From the NCBI GenBank assembly GCA_937951695.1, contig CALFBL010000028.1, positions 1-7,047 of the forward strand: DNA of 7,047 bases. The letters are read 5' to 3'. The notes below the pieces were generated by a model. It saw nothing but the letters and a program-made list of their open reading frames with translations, did no database searches and was not told the origin of the DNA. Every line of letters starts with the position of its first letter. Position 1 is the stretch's first letter. The DNA is from an uncultured Granulosicoccaceae bacterium. Its GTDB lineage: Bacteria; Pseudomonadota; Gammaproteobacteria; Granulosicoccales; Granulosicoccaceae. Shown piece after piece: positions 6,340-7,047 of this stretch. A program made the position numbers and the translations under genes.

Positions 6340-6353
6340 TGTTCGCTCCTATT

Positions 6354-6370
6354 GGGTGCTGGGTGCTGGG
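6354..6370 (+). repeat. Short GGGTGCT direct repeat, 2.4 copies
   Basis: GGGTGCT occurs at 6354-6360 and 6361-6367, with a partial GGG at 6368-6370. It ends three bases from the Shine-Dalgarno sequence of the methanethiol oxidase gene, so on the transcript it forms the C-rich stretch just upstream of the ribosome binding site. Confidence 0.7.
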
Positions 6371-6371
6371 T

Positions 6372-6404
<33 letters not shown>

Positions 6405-6411
6405 AACGCTG

Positions 6412-7047
6412 TCATAGCTTAACGACCATTTTCCCAAAGCTTTGGCCCAGCAATAACTGGTTTAAGGCTGCTGGGGCATTTTCCAAACCTTCGACAATTT
6501 GTTCGGTGTATTGAACCTGACCCTCGTTAAGCCATTGAGTCATGTCCTCGCGGAATGCTTTGTAGGTGTCGTTGGAAAAACTGTCGAAGATAATAAAGCC
6601 TTGCATTTTCACTTTCATGCGAAGCAGCGTGCCCATAATAGCTGGCCCAAAATCGGGCCCACCGGGTAGGCCGGTCAGGTTGTACCAGGACACCACACCG
6701 CAAACCGGAATTCGTGCGAACGGGTTGAGTAACGGCAGTACCGCATACAGCACCTTTCCACCCACGTTTTCAAAGTAAACATCAATGCCCTGAGCGCAAG
6801 CCGCTTGCAGTTCAGACGCAAACTGCTCGGATTTGTGATCAATGCAGGCGTCAAACCCGAGGATGTTTATCGCATGTTTGCATTTATCAGCGCCGCCTGC
6901 GATACCCACCACCCGGCAGCCCTTTAGTTTGGCAATCTGCCCCACAGTGGCACCGACAGGCCCCGTGGCTGCCGCGACCACCACGGTTTCGCCAGGCTGG
7001 GGTTCACCGATTTTTAACAGTCCTGCATAAGCGGTGTAACCAGGCAT
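6412..7047 (-). CDS. NADP-dependent MDR-family oxidoreductase (CurA/leukotriene B4 dehydrogenase-like), 5' end outside window
   Basis: The visible 211 residues are the C-terminal two thirds of a zinc-independent medium-chain reductase of the YncB/CurA, alkenal-reductase and prostaglandin-reductase type, which reduces the C=C bond of enones with NADPH in the cytoplasm. The frame enters from the right edge with MPGYTAYAGLLKIGEPQPGE, an internal block of the family (LGMPG.TAYAGL), so the first methionine is not the start; full proteins are about 340 residues. The nucleotide-binding segment AAATGPVGATVGQIAKLKG (25-43) has the AxxGxxG pattern, and GIAGGADKC (48-56) carries the Lys expected for the NADPH 2'-phosphate. 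FENVGGKVL and the terminal LLLGQSFGKMVVKL are also typical. It precedes the methanethiol oxidase gene by 72 bases in the same direction. Co-transcription is possible but not shown. The substrate is unknown. Confidence 0.92.
   Translation of the reverse strand: MPGYTAYAGLLKIGEPQPGETVVVAAATGPVGATVGQIAKLKGCRVVGIAGGADKCKHAINILGFDACIDHKSEQFASELQAACAQGIDVYFENVGGKVLYAVLPLLNPFARIPVCGVVSWYNLTGLPGGPDFGPAIMGTLLRMKVKMQGFIIFDSFSNDTYKAFREDMTQWLNEGQVQYTEQIVEGLENAPAALNQLLLGQSFGKMVVKL

Overview
The window looks like a piece of a mid-GC (near 50% by eye) proteobacterial chromosome, most likely a free-living, perhaps marine, gammaproteobacterium. This placement is an inference from the protein families (YdjM-like hydrolase, YccU-like CoA-binding protein, SBP56/methanethiol oxidase, MDR-type NADP-dependent oxidoreductase, EamA transporter). 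No marker gene fixes the lineage.

The left part (about 1-1600) is a cluster of broken genes. A frame of unknown identity enters from the left edge and ends at 267. A ParB tail on the minus strand (264-740) keeps the helix-turn-helix and C-terminal dimerisation region but has no N-terminal CTP-binding half. It abuts, head to head, a plus-strand tail of a YdjM/DUF457-type membrane-bound metal-dependent hydrolase, recognisable from about 714 to 1208. Directly after that stop lies a third tail, the C-terminus of a PlsB-like glycerol-3-phosphate acyltransferase (about 1209-1587), apparently with a +1 frameshift near 1248. All three have lost their 5' parts, so this stretch reads as the scar of one or more deletions or rearrangements, or as an assembly chimera.

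The middle (1731-3208, plus strand) holds two intact genes for exported proteins: an unrecognised 197-residue protein with a signal peptide, and a periplasmic histidine phosphatase of the SixA/phosphoglycerate-mutase-like superfamily. The 278-base gap between them contains a hairpin just after the first gene and a plausible sigma-70 promoter for the second.

The right part (3218-7047, minus strand) is one co-directional run. In transcription order it encodes an NADP-dependent MDR oxidoreductase (5' end outside the window), an SBP56-family methanethiol oxidase, a small CoA-binding Rossmann protein, a plant-type 2Fe-2S ferredoxin and an EamA-family exporter. The last three are 9-19 bases apart and probably co-transcribed; the oxidase is separated from its neighbours by 72 and 52 bases. 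Its leader carries two adjacent short tandem repeats. A sulfur/C1 theme (methanethiol to formaldehyde, sulfide and peroxide) is the only pathway that can be proposed. The link to the ferredoxin, CoA-binding protein and exporter rests on gene order alone. No RNA gene, CRISPR array, insertion sequence or obvious new defence system is visible.
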